Source of the DNA: Eustoma russellianum | Taxonomy: Eukaryota > Streptophyta > Magnoliopsida > Gentianales > Gentianaceae | Reading direction: 5' to 3' | Assembly: GCA_036186865.1 (NCBI GenBank) | Contig: AP025056.1 | Span: forward strand, 25,218,786-25,282,785 | DNA length: 64,000 bases | Part shown: in pieces, positions 33,035 through 43,690 of the stretch | How positions within the stretch are numbered: the first letter of the stretch is position 1 | Layout: each line of letters begins with the position of its first letter | Notes under the pieces: generated by a model | Told to the model about the DNA's origin: nothing | Database searches by the model: none | What the model saw: the letters and a program-made list of their open reading frames with translations, nothing else | Position numbers and translations under genes: made by a program

Positions 33035-34349
33035 TTTGCGTGATATGAGTGACGATTCTATTGTTGATATTGAGCATGATTCTTATTATGATGATGCTGA
33101 AATTTCAACTGATACACATGTTGTTTATGATGATAAAGTTGATGTGTCGAATGAACATGACTTACATGATAAGCTTCTTGACTTGCATGATCCTAAATTG
33201 TTTAAATCCGGTTTGTCTGAATCTGATGATGTTTTGCACTCTAAAGTGTGTGAACCTGATAAGAAATCGCATGTTGGCTCCCATGATCATATTGAAGTTG
33301 ACCATGACTGTGTGAAGTTCTTAGAACGTAATTATGACATTCGTAAGAAACTTCTAGAACAAAAAGAACATAACTTTGAGATCCTTGTAGAAGTAGAAGA
33401 ACAAAAGGTACACACATTAGACTTCCTTAATAAATTGCAAAGTCTTAGGAGACTTGTTGATGTTCATCGTGTTCATATGCATGAGACTGACTTGCGTGTA
33501 GAAAGTGATGAGCTTAAATCTAAAGTTGTTTGTGCTACACAAGATTCACATGATTTTCTTGATTTGCATGCTGATTTACAAGATGATTTGAGTGACATTT
33601 CAAGTGAGAATAATGATGTCTTAGGTCATAAACATGATAACATTGAGAAGCATGAATGGGTTTTCCATAATAATCCATTGTTTGAGTTCCTTGATAGTGA
33701 CATTCCATCACATAAAATTTCTAATTTGCATGCGTATGAATGTGAAATTCCACTTGACGATACGTTGCAAATTGATTTTGAAGACGATAATATGCATGTT
33801 AGTGCTGATTTGTGCTTTGTTGAGCATGATAGTGCAAATATATCTGATTTGGAAGTTCTAAGGAGCTTACAAGGTACGTTGTTTATTCCTCATGTTTTAC
33901 ATACTTTCTCTTTCATGCATGATAATTCTTATGTGAGGAGTTTTCTACCTATCTTGTTGGTGCATCCTAAACACATTAGAAAGAGGTGTTTATTGCTGAG
34001 TGTTCATGTAGATATATGTTATAATGTGTTGTTGTCTACATGCTTCTTCCTTCAGTTAATTGTTCATCCAAAGCATGTTAAACTCAAATTACGCATATTC
34101 ATTATACTTTATTCTCTTAGGTTTGTGTCTTGTATATATTGTGAGTTTTTGTTGAAGTATCCCTCTTATACATTTAACTGTTTAGATTCGAGGCCGAGTC
34201 CTTTCGAGGAGGGAGGGATTGATGCGGCACAAGGAGCATCCTCATTTCATTCTACACACACAAGAAATGTGCGCACTATTAGTAATCATATAGTTAGACG
34301 TTTCTTGTTCAAACATGTGCAAGATGAGCCAAGGAATGTAGATGCATGA
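33018..34349 (+). CDS. 443-residue Asp/His-rich ORF of unknown function
   Basis: Open frame from the ATG at 33018 to TGA in LTR copy 2. Residues 1-270 are acidic and rich in Asp, His and Leu, with repeated HD/HDL steps (NEHDLHDKLLDLHDPKLF, DSHDFLDLHADLQDDLSD). A charged coiled-coil-like segment lies at about 95-170. Residues about 290-385 are hydrophobic/basic (HVLHTFSFMHDNSYVRSFLP, ILYSLRFVSCIYCEFLL) and may be non-coding DNA that happens to be open. The piece DSRPSPFEEGG near residue 395 resembles the end of gypsy polyproteins. The last 43 residues are encoded by the LTR. No zinc knuckle or enzyme motif is seen and I do not recognise the family. It may be a replaced gag of a non-autonomous element. 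Confidence 0.55.
   Translation: MEIAYDLRDMSDDSIVDIEHDSYYDDAEISTDTHVVYDDKVDVSNEHDLHDKLLDLHDPKLFKSGLSESDDVLHSKVCEPDKKSHVGSHDHIEVDHDCVKFLERNYDIRKKLLEQKEHNFEILVEVEEQKVHTLDFLNKLQSLRRLVDVHRVHMHETDLRVESDELKSKVVCATQDSHDFLDLHADLQDDLSDISSENNDVLGHKHDNIEKHEWVFHNNPLFEFLDSDIPSHKISNLHAYECEIPLDDTLQIDFEDDNMHVSADLCFVEHDSANISDLEVLRSLQGTLFIPHVLHTFSFMHDNSYVRSFLPILLVHPKHIRKRCLLLSVHVDICYNVLLSTCFFLQLIVHPKHVKLKLRIFIILYSLRFVSCIYCEFLLKYPSYTFNCLDSRPSPFEEGGIDAAQGASSFHSTHTRNVRTISNHIVRRFLFKHVQDEPRNVDA
34206..34219 (+). promoter_or_regulatory. Polypurine tract before LTR copy 2
   Basis: GAGGAGGGAGGGAT directly abuts TGATGCGG of LTR copy 2, fixing the LTR start and plus-strand orientation. Confidence 0.88.
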
Positions 34350-35510
34350 TTTTTCTATGTTTATTGAGGCCATGATTTGATTGTCCTTGAGTTTATTGCA
34401 TATTTAAGATGTAAGGGTTTATGGGAGGGCAGGATGGCCATTTCATGTGTCGTCGTTGTAATATCGAGTCTAGATGTTTGCGTTGTCTTTGTTTTAGGTC
34501 TAGGATATTTTATAGAGTCTTTTCATATGCATTTATAGTGCTAATTACCGTTTTTAAGTGTTTTCTAAGGTGACAAGGCTAAATAAGAAAAGTGGCTTGA
34601 AGCGTCCCTATTTTTCAGGAAGGCAGCCGGACACCAGTCGGTATTTGTGACGCCTAGGTCGGAGTACAGATCCAAATAGGTTCAAACCACTTGGAGGTTT
34701 TAGATAACTCAATTTGTGACGATGTTCATGTTTTACACTTTTTCTAATTCGGGCCACAAGATGGACCGAAATCAGGTACAAGTTGGGAGTCCAGAATAGA
34801 AAGTGCTGAAGTTCACTGATGGATACCTAATTTTTGGAGGCCCGTATCTCTGTCAAGAAGAGTCCAAATGAGGTGATTCAAAAGCCCAAATTCAAGATAA
34901 TTTCATGAGCTACAACTTTGCCGAAGAGTGAAAACCCTAATTCGGTGTCTAGAAGCGGGTATAAGTCAACAACCGACAGGATGTATTCCAGGACTAGATT
35001 TTAGAGATTTGGATTTTGAAATCTTCCTTGATTAGCTTTGACTTGTCCTTTATGTAGATTTGATTTAGATTGATAGGTAATAATGTGAAGACTTTGATTT
35101 ATCATTTATCTTTTAGGAGTAGCCAAAATATAGCTTTATATAAGGTAGAAAATGTAGCAAGACAAAACAATTTTCTCAGACTTTGAATTTCAGGTTTCAT
35201 AACAAATATTTTGGTAATTTTGTGCTTGCAACCGTGGGTTGCTTGGAGTGTTTTCCTTTGGTTTTTATAAATTAAAAATCAAGGCTAGATCCAATCAAGG
35301 TTTGAGCAAACCTAGTTGGTGAATCACAATCCAATGATACGGAACGACGTGTTGGGTTGGGAGGTTCGAATTGCTCGACGTAGACGTTGTTGATTTTTTT
35401 TGTCCAAGAAGGTGGTGTTTGCGCCATTGTCCCACACAAGGGTTGATCAAAGGTGTCTTTTGGAGTTGAAAGAAGCGGTCGTTATTTTCATACGATCCAA
35501 GATCGTATCA
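34220..35510 (+). repeat. LTR copy 2 of rearranged element
   Basis: 1,291 bp, same length and termini as copy 1. Its first 155 bp match the inverted terminal fragment without a visible difference, while copy 1 differs from that fragment at about four positions. Confidence 0.9.
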
Positions 35511-36573
35511 AAGTGGTATCAGAGCGAAGGTTCTTCTTTTAACTAGACATATCCTTCTAGTTTCTCATCCTCCTTTTATTTAAAAAAAAGGTTCCTATCT
35601 TTTGCTTCAAATTCCCCTTCATTCCCCATGCATGCATACGCTAATTGAACCATAGGATAGAATCTTATTCCTCTTGTTTGTTTCACAATATCTCCATTTT
35701 GTTCAACGTCTCTTTTTTTAATCTTTTCATCACATCTGAAGCCAAAAAAAAGAGGAACTGAAGGCCACGTTTTCTCACATCAATGTTATACATCTTCACA
35801 TATTAAAGGAAAGTTTGGACTTTGCAGACATTTTTGCTACTAATCATTCAAGATCAATCACACTTGACAATAGGTTCATTGCATTAGGGTTTATATTCAG
35901 CCATAACATACAAATCTAGTCCATTGCTTAAAAGTGCTACCTAGTCATATATATATCTCGTTGCTAACGAAGGTTTTAGTTGATTTTAGACTTGTGTGAC
36001 TTGATTGTATTGTTGCTTGGTTTGTGTTGCAATTTTTTTGTATCCAATACATCATCTTCAAGCCAAACCAAGTCACGAAAAGCTTAATCCCGGAGACAAA
36101 AACTGCTTAGCCAAATCCAACCAAAAAAAAAGGGCTACCAATTGTTTTTTTTTACCACGAAGTCTGTTGCCACAACATCATCTTTGTGTGACTAAGAATT
36201 CCTTTAAGCTTACCCTCAGATTCCACCTTGATGGCAGCTTTGGTCTCATCATAAGTTGCAATTGTTTTTTTATTTTCAAGCATAGCAAAAGGACACCCAC
36301 GATACATCAACAGTTGGAAGCGGAAGGCCATTCCAGTGACAAAAGAAAAATCTCTCGGACAAAATCTGAAACCAAAAAAAAAGGAAAAAAAGGGTTATAA
36401 TTCAAGGATCTGAGGCACACTAGGATTGAAAAGTTAATATCAATTTTCTTTTATACCAAGGATACCAAAGTTCACTTAAATCCAAGTACTCATCTACTTC
36501 AAATCAAACCCTATTTCATTGTCTTGGAAATTGGATACTTGTGTATTGCAATTGATCAACAACTTTGTAATCA
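35511..36573 (+). repeat. Second, truncated copy of the element leader
   Basis: Repeats 31451-32534 with small indels (for example a shorter A-run and a missing TTTTTTTATT near 36265). It ends at GTAATCA, where it joins the inverted LTR fragment. Confidence 0.88.
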
Positions 36574-36726
36574 TGGCCTCAATAAACATAGAAAAATCAT
36601 GCATCTACATTCCTTGGCTCATCTTGCACATGTTTGAACAAGAAACGTCTAACTATATGATTACTAATAGTGCGCACATTTCTTGTGTGTGTAGAATGAA
36701 ATGAGGATGCTCCTTGTGCCGCATCA
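36569..36726 (-). repeat. Inverted copy of LTR start forming the right terminus
   Basis: About 155-158 bp identical to the reverse complement of 34220-34377, ending CCGCATCA. At the junction, AATCA is shared by the leader end and the inverted LTR piece, a 5 bp microhomology. Confidence 0.93.
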
Positions 36727-38270
36727 GATTACCTCATGAAACATGATGTTCCATTGACGTGAAACCTGTTTAAGCCCATATATGGATTTATTCAATTTGC
36801 AAACCAGTTGATCATTATCAGAATTGACAAAGCCTTCAGGTTGACGCATGTATACCTCTTCATCAAGAACCCCATTCAAAAAACGCAGTTTTCACATCCT
36901 GATGTAGCCCGAGATCAAAATGAGCTACTAATGCCATGATTATCCGAAATGAATCCTTCTTTGAGACTGGAGAGAAGGTTTCATGGTAATCAATGCATTC
37001 TTTTTGAGTGAAACATTTGGCTACAAGTCTGGCTTTATATCGTTCAATGTTACCCAACGAGTCTCTTTTGGTCTTAAAAATCCATTTGCATCCCACCACA
37101 GAGGCTCTGTTTGGTAACGGAACAAGTTTCCAGACATTGTTTTTAGCCATTGATTCCATCTCCTCTTTCATGGTGTCATACCATAGTCACGATTTATCAC
37201 AACTGATGGCTTGTGAAAACGAGATAGAGTCATGATTTAGTCCAATGTCATAGTCGGACTCTTGAAGATATACAACATAATCGCTAGAAATTGCTGGTCT
37301 TTTAGTTCTTGAGGATCTTCGTACTCCCACTGGTTCAGTAGATGTGGGACTAATGGGTTCAGTTTGCTCTTGATGTGATTCTTCAATTTAAAGTTGTACA
37401 ATTGGCGGCTCTTCATTGTGTTGAATAGCAACCGAAATGTCCACATATAGGGGTCCAACTTGTGTATGCCTTACTTCCTCAAAATTGATTTATCGATACG
37501 AATCACTCCCACTGATTTCATGATCCTCTAGAAACTTAGCATTTCTAGCTTCAACCACTTTAGGAGTATGCGAGGGACAGTAAAATCTATATCCTTTGGA
37601 GTTAGCTGTATATCCAATGAAATAATCGCTTTTCGTTCGCTCATCCAGTTTCTTTGTGCTTGGGTTGTATACCCTAGCTTTAACTGGACAACCCCATATG
37701 TGTAAATGTTTTAAACTTGGTTTCCAACCATTCCACAACTCGAAAGGTGTTTTAGGAACGGCGTTAGATGGAACCCTATTTAAAACATACACAGCGGTTT
37801 TTAGAGCTTCACTGCAAAACGATATAAGCAAATTCGTTAGGCTAATCATGCTCCTTACCATGTCCATAAGAGTCTGATTCCTTCTTTCAGCAACACCATT
37901 TTGTTGTGGTGTGCCTGCATGGTACATTGAGCAACAATACCCTCCTTTTGAAGGAATTCAGCAAATGGACCAATCATTTGTCCTTTTTCTGTGTAACGTC
38001 CATAATATTCACCACCTCTATAGGGTTGGACAATTTTAATTGTCTTCTTTTTTGTTTCTTTACTTCTAATTTGAAAATTTTGAACGCATCAAGTGCTTCA
38101 GATTTTTCAAATAGAAGATAGAGATACATGAACCTTGAATAGTCGTCGATAAATGAAATAAAGTATTTCTGACCATTCAAGCAAGGTGTATGAAAAGGTC
38201 CACAGATATCCGTGTGTATGATTTCAAGAGGTTGAGAACTTCTTTTGGCACCCTTAATGGTCTTGTTGGT
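36727..38270 (-). pseudogene. Copia element 3 integrase and RT N-terminal half, broken
   Basis: Integrase: 38180-37974 (NGQKYFISFIDDYSRFMYLY, a catalytic Asp context), then a shift to 37927-37490 ([20 protein letters not shown], then LNRVPSNAVPKTPFELWNG). RT: 37171-36863 (KNNVWKLVPLPNR, VGCKWIFKTKRDSLGN, DVKTAFF), a shift at about 36880, and then [10 protein letters not shown] and [10 protein letters not shown] to 36727, where the gypsy-type insertion cuts the RT. Confidence 0.87.
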
Positions 38271-39661
38271 TTACTTGCCCTTTATGCATCCCACACAAGT
38301 ACCTAAATTAGTGAAGTCTAGAGTTTGTAAAACTCCTTCATTCACCAATCTTTTCATTCTTTCGATTGAGATATGTCTCAATCTTTTATGCCAAAGACTT
38401 GATGAGTTCTCATTGATAATACAACGCTTTGTACCAGTTTCTGTTAAATGAGTATGCTCGTAAATGGGATCTAACTCAAGTTGAAAGAGAAAACCATTCA
38501 GATTCGTAGAACCAATAACTTTATTCTCTTTCAAGACATTCATTACAAAAAGATGTGAATAGAAATCATATTCAATAATCAAAAGTCTTGAAAGAGAAAC
38601 TAAATTGATGGAAAAAGAAGGTACATAAAAGGTGTTTTCCAAATCAAGTTGAAAACCAGTTTTCAAAATGAGCCTATAAGATCTCACTCCTTCAACAGTA
38701 GAGCGCATCCGGTTTCTTGAATAGATGCATTGCTCACTTTCATTTGGCCTCTCAGGTTTAGAAAGCCCTGCATGGTTTTCGCAATGTGAATTGTAGAACC
38801 ACAATCAATCCACCATGTATTATCAGAAACCTCAGTGAAATTAGATTCATGACACACAAAGGACAAATTACCTTTCTTCTCCAGCCATCCCTTATTTTTC
38901 AGGCAATCTTTCTTCCAGTGTCCCTTTTTCTTGCAAAACCGACATGTGTCTTTATTGCCGGTTTTCTTCATTGAAACACCTTTGCCCTTCTTTGCATTTT
39001 TCTTAAAATGAGTCGCAAGATGCACAGACTCAATGGACTCATTCTTCAACCTCTGCTCCTCTTGAACACACATGGTCAGAAGTTCATTAATTGACCAGTT
39101 TTCTTTATGTGTGTTTTATGAGATCTTAAATGGAGTGAACTCCGAAGGGAGAGAGTTGAGTATGAAATGCACCAGGAATGGCTCCAAGATTTCAACCTTT
39201 AGGGAGCTTAATTTAGCAACAATGTCCCTCATCTCTATGATGTGCTTGCGCACACCACGGCTTCTGTCATGGGTCATGTTTGAAAGCCACTTTATAAGGG
39301 TGCTGGCAACCGCCTTGTTAGAGCTTACGAATTGTTCATCAATGGCTTTCATGTAAGCTTTGACATTATCAAGATTAGGGTTAGAACCCCTAATACTTGG
39401 ACTTATACAAGACTTGATGAGCATCATGCTGAGGTGATTAGATCGCTCCCAGCGCTCGTAACTAGACCTCTTAGATGGCGTACTTGATTCCGTAGGATTT
39501 GGTGGTTTTTCCTCATGGAGTGCCAGGTCTAAGTCCATGCACCCCAACGTCAAAAGGATAATATCCTTCCATTCAGTGTAATTGTCACCAGTCAACATTG
39601 GAGTACTAGCAGAATCAAATAAAGCAGTAGTGGGAACAACTGCAAAACTAAAGAAACACAT
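38271..39661 (-). pseudogene. Copia element 3 Gag, zinc knuckle and protease, broken
   Basis: Gag 39661-39116 (LTGDNYTEWKDIILLTLGCM, YERWERSNHLSMMLIKSCIS, a typical copia Gag). A shift or stop near 39115 follows, then 39073-38684 with the knuckle CRFCKKKGHWKKDC and the protease site WWIDCGSTIH, where DSG is changed to DCG. 38804-38271 covers GAG-pre with a SSLWHKRLRH-type segment. Several one-base shifts separate the pieces. Confidence 0.85.
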
Positions 39662-41310
39662 ATCATGCTATGAACATGTATAACCAAAATGAATTAATCA
39701 ATTTAATTCAAATAGTATATTCTAAACCTTCTTGTGGGTAGAGGTTGCACTCATGCATAGAATATACTTAAACGATATGAAAATTAAACAAGGCAAAATA
39801 TTTCTGTACCTGTGGGCATAGGAAAATTTTATTTTTAATTTTCTTGATCAATAAAATAACCACTTCCTTGTGGGGCAGAGCGACTACCTTATTAATCAAA
39901 ACCTTAAACAATATGAAAATTAAACAACCAAAATATTTCCCTACTTGCGGGCATAAGAAATGTTTATGTTTAATTTTCTTAATCAATAAAATAACCACTT
40001 CCCTGTGGGGCAGAGTGATTACCTTATTAATCAAAACCATATTTATGATGACATTTTTATTTTCTTGTATACCATATAATTTTAAGATGTTACGGCTAAT
40101 CTTAAAATTAAGAAAATAATTCTTTATATGACATCAACTTTAAAACGCTTTATATGACATCAAAAAAAGATGAAATCATAATGAAAATGTGAAGTGAACC
40201 GATTCAGCAATACCCCAGGAAAGATCATGAATCAATTTCCTAGACAGGTATTACCATTCCATGCAAAATCCCAGGCCGTGCGGTGGGGTCACAGACGGTC
40301 CCGCTTAAGTACCGACATTCTAGACATAAATTACGTGTACGGTGTATTTATCACACTTTCAATAGTTCACCTTTTGTATTTGCCACAAATTTTCTCAAAT
40401 AGATACATAATCATAGTTGTAATAAACAAAGTCAATTGATAAACATACAACACATTTATATGGAAACTGTGGAATCGGCTACGAACTAATGGTATGCCAG
40501 AAATAATAGACACAATGTGTGAACGCAAACAGTGTGTAATAAAATGCGTTTTCCTTTTTCTGTTTTTAGTACTCACGCGCCTAAAACTGACACCAGCCTA
40601 CACGCGCCAAACTTAACCTACTCTGCCGCCGTTTTTCATCGTCTTCCCAATTTATTTACCATCTTGTTCCCCAAATTTCTTTACAAACATTTCAGCATAT
40701 AATCCAGACAACGAATTGTCAGAGACCAAGGTTATGTCCAATTTTAGAAACCAAATGGAGAAATAATCGATTGAGAATCTGAAATGCAATCTGCAGTTCA
40801 GTTTTGCAATACCTGAATTTGAGCGACTAAAGCAATAAAGCACCCAAAAATTTGATTTTCAGCAACGAAAACAAAGAAACACCGGAAAAGTTTCTGCGGT
40901 AGAAACATAATGCAATTCAGTGTCTCTTTATTTTATATTCTTTGATAGTGGAAAAGTTTTTGAAGATTCAGAAGGCCAAGGGAAAACTTGCTGCCAAATG
41001 CTGAACCCAGAAAAAAAAATATGCGCATGCAGCAAAAGAAAAATTTCATGGTTGTTTTGGTTCTTGTGATTCCAAGTGAACAATAAAATCCATCAGACGT
41101 GAATCTCGTGAGATTCATGTGGGCATATGAATAATTCTAATTGACTGCAATTGGACAGAAGCAGAAAACAGAGTGCAGCAATTTCAACACTATACACGGT
41201 TGAATATTGAAGACCTTGAAAACTATAATTCCGTAACCTTTGAACGGTTGAATTGCATTAAAGGGTACGGAAGAATGTTTTTTGAATACAAATGATATGG
41301 TCAGAGGTGA
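39662..41310 (-). other. Long 5' leader of copia element 3
   Basis: About 1.65 kb between PBS and gag with no supportable ORF, unusually long for a copia leader. It contains the tandem duplication at 39768-40039 and may include an intron or leader-derived insertion. Confidence 0.6.
39768..40039. repeat. 136 bp tandem duplication in leader
   Basis: Units 39768-39903 and 39904-40039 both start TTAAAC(G/A)ATATGAAAATTA and include GGGCATA, then TAAAATAACCACTTCC and TGTGGGGCAGAG. They are about 85-90 percent alike by eye. Confidence 0.85.
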
Positions 41311-41323
41311 CTCTGATACCAAA

Positions 41324-41742
41324 AGTTAGGCCAAAACAAATTGCGGAAGCATAAAAGTTACCTCCAGCCATTATCGTTTAGTCGTCGCATTTGAATCAGA
41401 AGTCTGATGCAGAGAAGAACTCTTGCGGAAATGGAGACTTCCAACCTATGCCTATCTGAATGTTGTATAGCTATGATTGATGGAATATCACAGGCCCTTT
41501 ATTTATAGGCTAGGCCAGGAACCCCATTCCTTATTTGACTGACAATTAATTCCTTCCATCAAGGATATTTAATAATTGTCAATCAATCAGAATCAAATCT
41601 GACAATTAATGCAGTCAATAATTACAACGTATCTAGCCAATATAACGTACAGATACATTATACATGTGATCCATATTAGAGATTTATAAATAAATCACGA
41701 GATTATAGCAATCAATTATAATTAATATAATTGATTCTAATA
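41324..41742 (-). repeat. 5' LTR of copia element 3
   Basis: 419 bp, about 95 percent identical to 28704-29122. Terminal bases are mutated: the minus-strand start reads TATTAG instead of TGTTAG and the end reads CTAACT instead of ..AACA. Confidence 0.88.
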
Positions 41743-41751
41743 CGATTATGC

Positions 41752-41770
41752 TGTTAAAGAACTTCCAGAT
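41752..41770 (+). repeat. First 19 bp of copia element 4 5' LTR
   Basis: TGTTAAAGAACTTCCAGAT matches the 3' LTR start at 55034 with two changes. The remainder of this LTR begins at 51702. Confidence 0.88.
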
Positions 41771-42696
41771 TGTCATACCCCGTAACTTTTAAGCATGACA
41801 TTCAATACGTTAGGTCAACCTTAAACACAATTTAATTGATGATGTAGGATGTGCAACGTAGTAAAGATAAGAAGTGGGGTTAAAAGTAGAATTAAAGGTA
41901 ATTAAAGAAAATTACCTAAAAGGTCCCTACTAAGAGATAGGGAGTTACACCACTTTTAGTATAACTCCCCATCTCAACTTAGGGGACGGTTATTGCACAA
42001 AAGAGGAGAGGAAAAAAACGCCTAGGAGGAAGAAAAGGAAGAAGAGAGAGAGAAGAATAAGAAAGGAAGAAGAAGAAGGCTAACCTAGGTCCAATTCGTC
42101 TTGAAATTCTAGCACACACTCGTAAGCTTATCTCGATTCCAAGGCAAGTAATCTTTCTATACGCTTTACGCAAATTTTGATACTTAAGGCCCTATGTTCT
42201 TACAAAGAGAAAACATGAATCACACATTAGTAATCTTGTCTTGCCTATGTTAAATGCTTTACTATATGAAGTTTTGTTGCTAGTTGCGTAAAGTCCTGTT
42301 CTTTGGGCCATATCTCTGAAATTAGTTATGTGGTGTTTGTTGTTTGTCAAGCATGCCCATGAAGGTGTATATATTGATGTACTTATTGTTGTGCTCTACT
42401 CTTATGTTGATTGTCTACCTTAGACGTTGAGAGTAAGTGCAAGGAATTGAGGGATGAGTGATGGCATTGTGAGAGACTTGTTGTGTTGGGAAAGTTGATG
42501 AGATCTTTTGAAGGTTGTGAATGATTGCAGGTTAGAGTGGATATTGTTAGACATAATTAAGCATCAATTCATGTTTGGATGTGTGTTAAGTAGGATGAAT
42601 CTAGATGTTAAGATGGATCTTTAAGTGTTGAAAATGAAAAGGTTGAAGAAGGAGGGTGTTGGGGAGGATTGCGGAAAAACTGCAGGTTGGCATCGT

Positions 42697-43020
42697 CAGA
42701 ACACTTCGAACGCCTACATTCGACGCTCTATGTCACATTAGGCGCCTAATGTAGCGTTCAATGTGTCCTGAAGCTTTCCCGTACAGAGAAACTGCAGTTT
42801 AGAACCGTCAGAACACTTCAAACGCCTACATTAGGCGCCTAATGTAGCGTTCAATGTGTCCTGAACCATCCCCGAACACTTCGAACACCTACATAAGGCG
42901 CTCTATGTCACATTAGGCGCTTCATGTAGGCATTCAATGTCTACGGGACATCCTCGAACACTTCGAACGCCTAGTATAGACGCTCTAAGTCACTATAGGC
43001 GCTTAATGTAGCGTTCCAAC
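42697..43020. repeat. Palindromic motif cluster in Tekay-like 5' LTR
   Basis: Four units begin GAACACTTCGAAC(G/A)CCTA and include a GGCGCC/AGGCGCTT core and TAGCGTTCAATGTGTCC. Unit 2 (42813-42859) is a near-perfect 47 bp inverted repeat centred on AGGCGCCT, able to form a hairpin with about 20 paired bases. The LTR2 equivalent is 49964-50310, where unit 2 retains about 20 more central bases. The modules are the same as in the Sirevirus-type LTRs. Confidence 0.88.
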
Positions 43021-43442
43021 CATACTGGAAGTCTTTTTGACCCCTTTAGGTGCCCTAGGTACGTGTTGTAACCTTATACACTTCTTTTGAACATGAAGCG
43101 CAAAGGTATTTGAGCTGTAAATGAGGTGTAGATGGTAAGTTTGATCAAGTTAGAATAAGATTGAATCTTGAGTGAATTCGTAAGAAGAATGGGCTTGGAA
43201 AGATACAACCATGGAGTGTTTGAGGTGCAAAACTGTATACTTGATAAGTACGATATATGAATGCGTGTGTTACTTGTTTAATACGAAGTTGCATGTGCAT
43301 CCTGCATCATGACATGGGCACTTGCATTTGATTTGAGATTTGCTTTGCAAAAGAACATGTGATTACAAGGAAGGTTTATAGTTTTCGAAAGACAAAATGG
43401 CTGCTGGTTGATCGCAGGATATAAAAGTCACGTCTGCGAAAG

Positions 43443-43690
43443 CAGGGTATAAAAGCGTGATCTGTGAATCAACAGCAGGGTATAAAGTATTTTATGGGGC
43501 CGTGGACCTATTAGCACGGAAAATAAAGTTTTTTATGGGGCCGTGGACCTATCAGCACGGATATATGATATATGTAATGGGGCCGTGGACCTATCAGCAC
43601 GGGGTATAAAGTTATATGTTATGGGGCCGTGGACCTTTCAGCATGGGGTATAAAGTTCTGTTTGCTATGGACTGATCACCCACAGGGTAT
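43443..43690 (+). repeat. GGGGCCGTGGACC / GGGTATAAA repeat block
   Basis: Four GGGGCCGTGGACCTATCAGC repeats, each followed by ACGG, mixed with five GGGTATAAA words. In LTR2 (50700-50945) one GGGGCCGTGG unit is missing (three remain). TATAAA is reiterated at about 30-80 bp spacing, which could act as a multi-TATA promoter. Confidence 0.8.

Larger units (their letters stand above)
30160..36726 (+). mobile_element. Rearranged non-autonomous gypsy-type element ending in an inverted LTR start
   Basis: A 6,567 bp insertion with perfect TSD GATTA (30155-30159 and 36727-36731). Internal order on the plus strand: LTR (30160-31450), PBS, leader plus ORF, PPT, second LTR (34220-35510), a second copy of PBS plus 1.06 kb of leader (35511-36573), then about 155 bp that is the reverse complement of the LTR start. 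Both outer ends therefore read TGATGCGG inward. The two LTRs are each 1,291 bp and about 98 percent identical. No protease, RT or integrase is encoded. Gypsy assignment is inferred from the GAGGAGGGAGGGA PPT and a DSRPSPFEEGG tail typical of gypsy polyproteins just before the 3' LTR. Confidence 0.88.
28704..41742 (-). mobile_element. Ty1/copia element 3, split by a gypsy-type insertion
   Basis: A minus-strand element occupying 13,039 bp, of which 6.6 kb is a later insertion. LTRs are 419 bp each (41324-41742 is 5', 28704-29122 is 3') with TSD CGATT (28699-28703 and 41743-41747). PBS TGGTATCAGAG on the minus strand is at 41311-41321. LTR identity is near 95 percent by eye. The lineage was not settled; the RT/RNase H text (LGLSQKAYIIKALEKF) is that of a common plant copia group. 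Confidence 0.92.

Noticed and set aside
30160..36726. DNA transposon with long terminal inverted repeats
   Set aside because: The inverted ends are explained by LTR sequence. PBS, PPT and paired 1,291 bp LTRs show a retrotransposon; no transposase is seen.
41979..42173. Minus-strand 64-residue ORF with Phe/Leu/Ser run, repeated at 49253-49435
   Set aside because: It is antisense to the LTR purine-rich patch and low in complexity.
42697..43020. Hairpins as a sign of an integrated geminivirus or pararetrovirus
   Set aside because: The palindromes sit inside LTRs of a clear gypsy element and no replication-associated or pararetroviral protein is encoded nearby.
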